From an uncultured Eubacteriales bacterium (GTDB lineage: Bacteria > Bacillota > Clostridia > Oscillospirales > Oscillospiraceae), in NCBI GenBank assembly GCA_949744025.1, contig CATJWA010000126.1, positions 1-7,365 on the forward strand: a DNA stretch of 7,365 bases, written 5' to 3'. The position numbers and the translations under genes are program-made. Positions within the stretch are counted from its first letter, which is position 1, and each line of letters begins with the position of its first letter. Of the stretch, positions 6,409 to 7,365 are shown piece after piece. The notes under the pieces were generated by a model. That model did no database searches. It had not been told where the DNA came from and saw only the letters and a list, made by a program, of their open reading frames with translations.

Positions 6409-7365
6409 TCATACCCTGGTGGTATCGCGGATGATGTAGCTCATTATGCTCTCCTGAGTGGCGTCCTTCGCGTCCACCTCGGCCAGCAGGCGCCCTTCAT
6501 TCATCACATAGATGCGGTCGCACATGCCCAGCAGCTCCGGAAGCTCGGAGGAAATCATCATAACCGATTTGCCCTGACTGACCATATCATTTATGAGGCA
6601 GTATATCTCATATTTAGCTCCTACATCGATGCCGCGGGTCGGTTCATCCATGATAAGAATATCCGGCTCGGTAAACATCCATTTGCCCAACAGTGCCTTC
6701 TGCTGGTTGCCACCGGAGAGGTTGCCGATATCCTGCTCTATTGTAGGAGTCTTCGTACCCATGTCCTGAGTCATCCGCTCAGCCGCCTGAACCTCCTGGT
6801 CGCGGTCAATCACGCCGCCTCCCCTGCACACCTTGTCCAGACGCGCGAGCGTGGTATTGAAGCGTATAGACTCGTCAAGAATAAGTCCGTTTGTCTTTCG
6901 GTCCTCGGTGACATAAGCAACACGGCGGTGAATCGCCTCCTGAGGCGAGCGCAGGTCTACCTTTTCTCCGCCGATGTACAGCTCGCCGGAAATTCCCGTG
7001 CCATAGCTGCGGCCGAAAATTGACATGGCCAGCTCCGTGCGTCCCGCTCCCTGAAGTCCCGAGAATCCGACTACCTCTCCCCTGCGTATCTTGAAGGAGA
7101 TGTTGTCATCCACAATCTTCTCCGGATACAGGGGATGGTGTACCGTCCAGTTTTTCACCTCAAGGTTTACATCCGGCTGTATCTTGTGCTCGCGCGCGGG
7201 ATAGCGGTCCTCCATGGAGCGGCCGACCATGCCGCGGATTATACGGTCCTCGCTGAACTCGTCCACGCCCTTCACCAGCGTCTCAATGCAAGTGCCGTCG
7301 CGGATAATGGTCGCCTTGTCGGCACAGTAGATTATCTCGTTGAGCTTGTGGGTGATGATAATAGA
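6409..7365 (-). CDS. mmsA: Sugar ABC transporter ATP-binding protein, C-terminal part (partial)
   Basis: The 5' end is cut by the window edge; 318 residues remain of a family usually about 500 long. The visible part starts in the H-loop of the first nucleotide-binding domain (ITHKLNEI, first line of the reading frame from 7365), then a linker, then the complete second domain. That domain has a degenerate Walker A (GLQGAGRTE, visible residues 103-111) without the usual GK[S/T], a Q-loop-like YVTEDRKTNG (151-160), the signature LSGGNQQK (216-223) and Walker B ILIMDEPTRG (236-245). This layout is normal for the MglA/XylG/MmsA group, in which the two fused domains differ. It powers sugar import with the permease encoded next. 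A GTG at 7275 is not the start: the frame is open, and matches the family, to the window edge. The binding protein and operon promoter must lie upstream. Confidence 0.93.
   Translation of the reverse strand, partial: SIIITHKLNEIIYCADKATIIRDGTCIETLVKGVDEFSEDRIIRGMVGRSMEDRYPAREHKIQPDVNLEVKNWTVHHPLYPEKIVDDNISFKIRRGEVVGFSGLQGAGRTELAMSIFGRSYGTGISGELYIGGEKVDLRSPQEAIHRRVAYVTEDRKTNGLILDESIRFNTTLARLDKVCRGGGVIDRDQEVQAAERMTQDMGTKTPTIEQDIGNLSGGNQQKALLGKWMFTEPDILIMDEPTRGIDVGAKYEIYCLINDMVSQGKSVMMISSELPELLGMCDRIYVMNEGRLLAEVDAKDATQESIMSYIIRDTTRV

Noticed and set aside
5689..7023. Long plus-strand open frame (444 codons) opposite the permease and ATPase
   Set aside because: It lies antisense to two clearly conserved transporter genes, its translation is rich in His, Gln and Tyr with no recognisable domain, and it arises from G/C-biased codons of the real genes.
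7027..7062. ATPase second domain lacking a normal Walker A lysine, possibly an inactivated gene
   Set aside because: A degenerate second Walker A (GAGRTE) is usual for the MglA/XylG/MmsA family, and signature and Walker B motifs are intact.
6409..7275. GTG at 7275 as the true start of a short 288-residue ATPase
   Set aside because: The frame continues open to the window edge with an H-loop and domain-1 residues typical of the family, so the gene is simply cut by the window.

Overview
The window is one stretch of a bacterial sugar-utilisation operon, with every convincing gene on the minus strand. It reads from right (7365) to left (182) and ends at a strong hairpin. The G/C-rich codon choice, strong GGAGG-type ribosome binding sites and the family mix (MmsA/MmsB sugar ABC transporter, xylulokinase, YczE-type membrane protein, DUF4867, a short L-fucose/L-arabinose isomerase relative) suggest a Firmicute of class Clostridia. 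A gut Oscillospiraceae/Ruminococcaceae-like organism is most likely; this is inference from style and gene content, as there is no marker gene.

In transcription order: (1) the C-terminal part of a duplicated sugar ABC ATPase, cut by the window edge (7365-6409); (2) its 393-residue permease (6390-5209); (3) a complete xylulokinase-type FGGY kinase, xylB (5198-3720); (4) a 94-residue two-helix membrane protein (3714-3430); (5) a YczE/YyaS/YitT-like membrane protein (3433-2768); (6) a DUF4867 protein with cupin-like histidine motifs (2771-2133); (7) an L-fucose/L-arabinose isomerase family protein (2113-629); (8) an unrecognised 146-residue soluble protein (622-182). A perfect 11-bp hairpin with T runs on both sides (137-174) closes the operon. 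Gaps are 0-19 bases, two junctions are ATGA stop/start overlaps, and no internal promoter is evident, so the eight genes are very probably one transcript. A further minus-strand gene starts at position 9 behind a textbook Shine-Dalgarno, preceded by a roughly 125-base G/C-rich leader.

Working model: the ABC transporter imports a monosaccharide (its binding protein would lie upstream, outside the window), the FucI/AraA-type isomerase converts the aldose to a ketose, and the XylB-type kinase phosphorylates the ketose for the pentose phosphate pathway. The sugar is uncertain: the kinase says D-xylulose, but the isomerase is not classical XylA. The DUF4867 protein, the two membrane proteins and the last gene have no assigned role and are the most interesting content. 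I saw no mobile element, CRISPR array, tRNA or rRNA.
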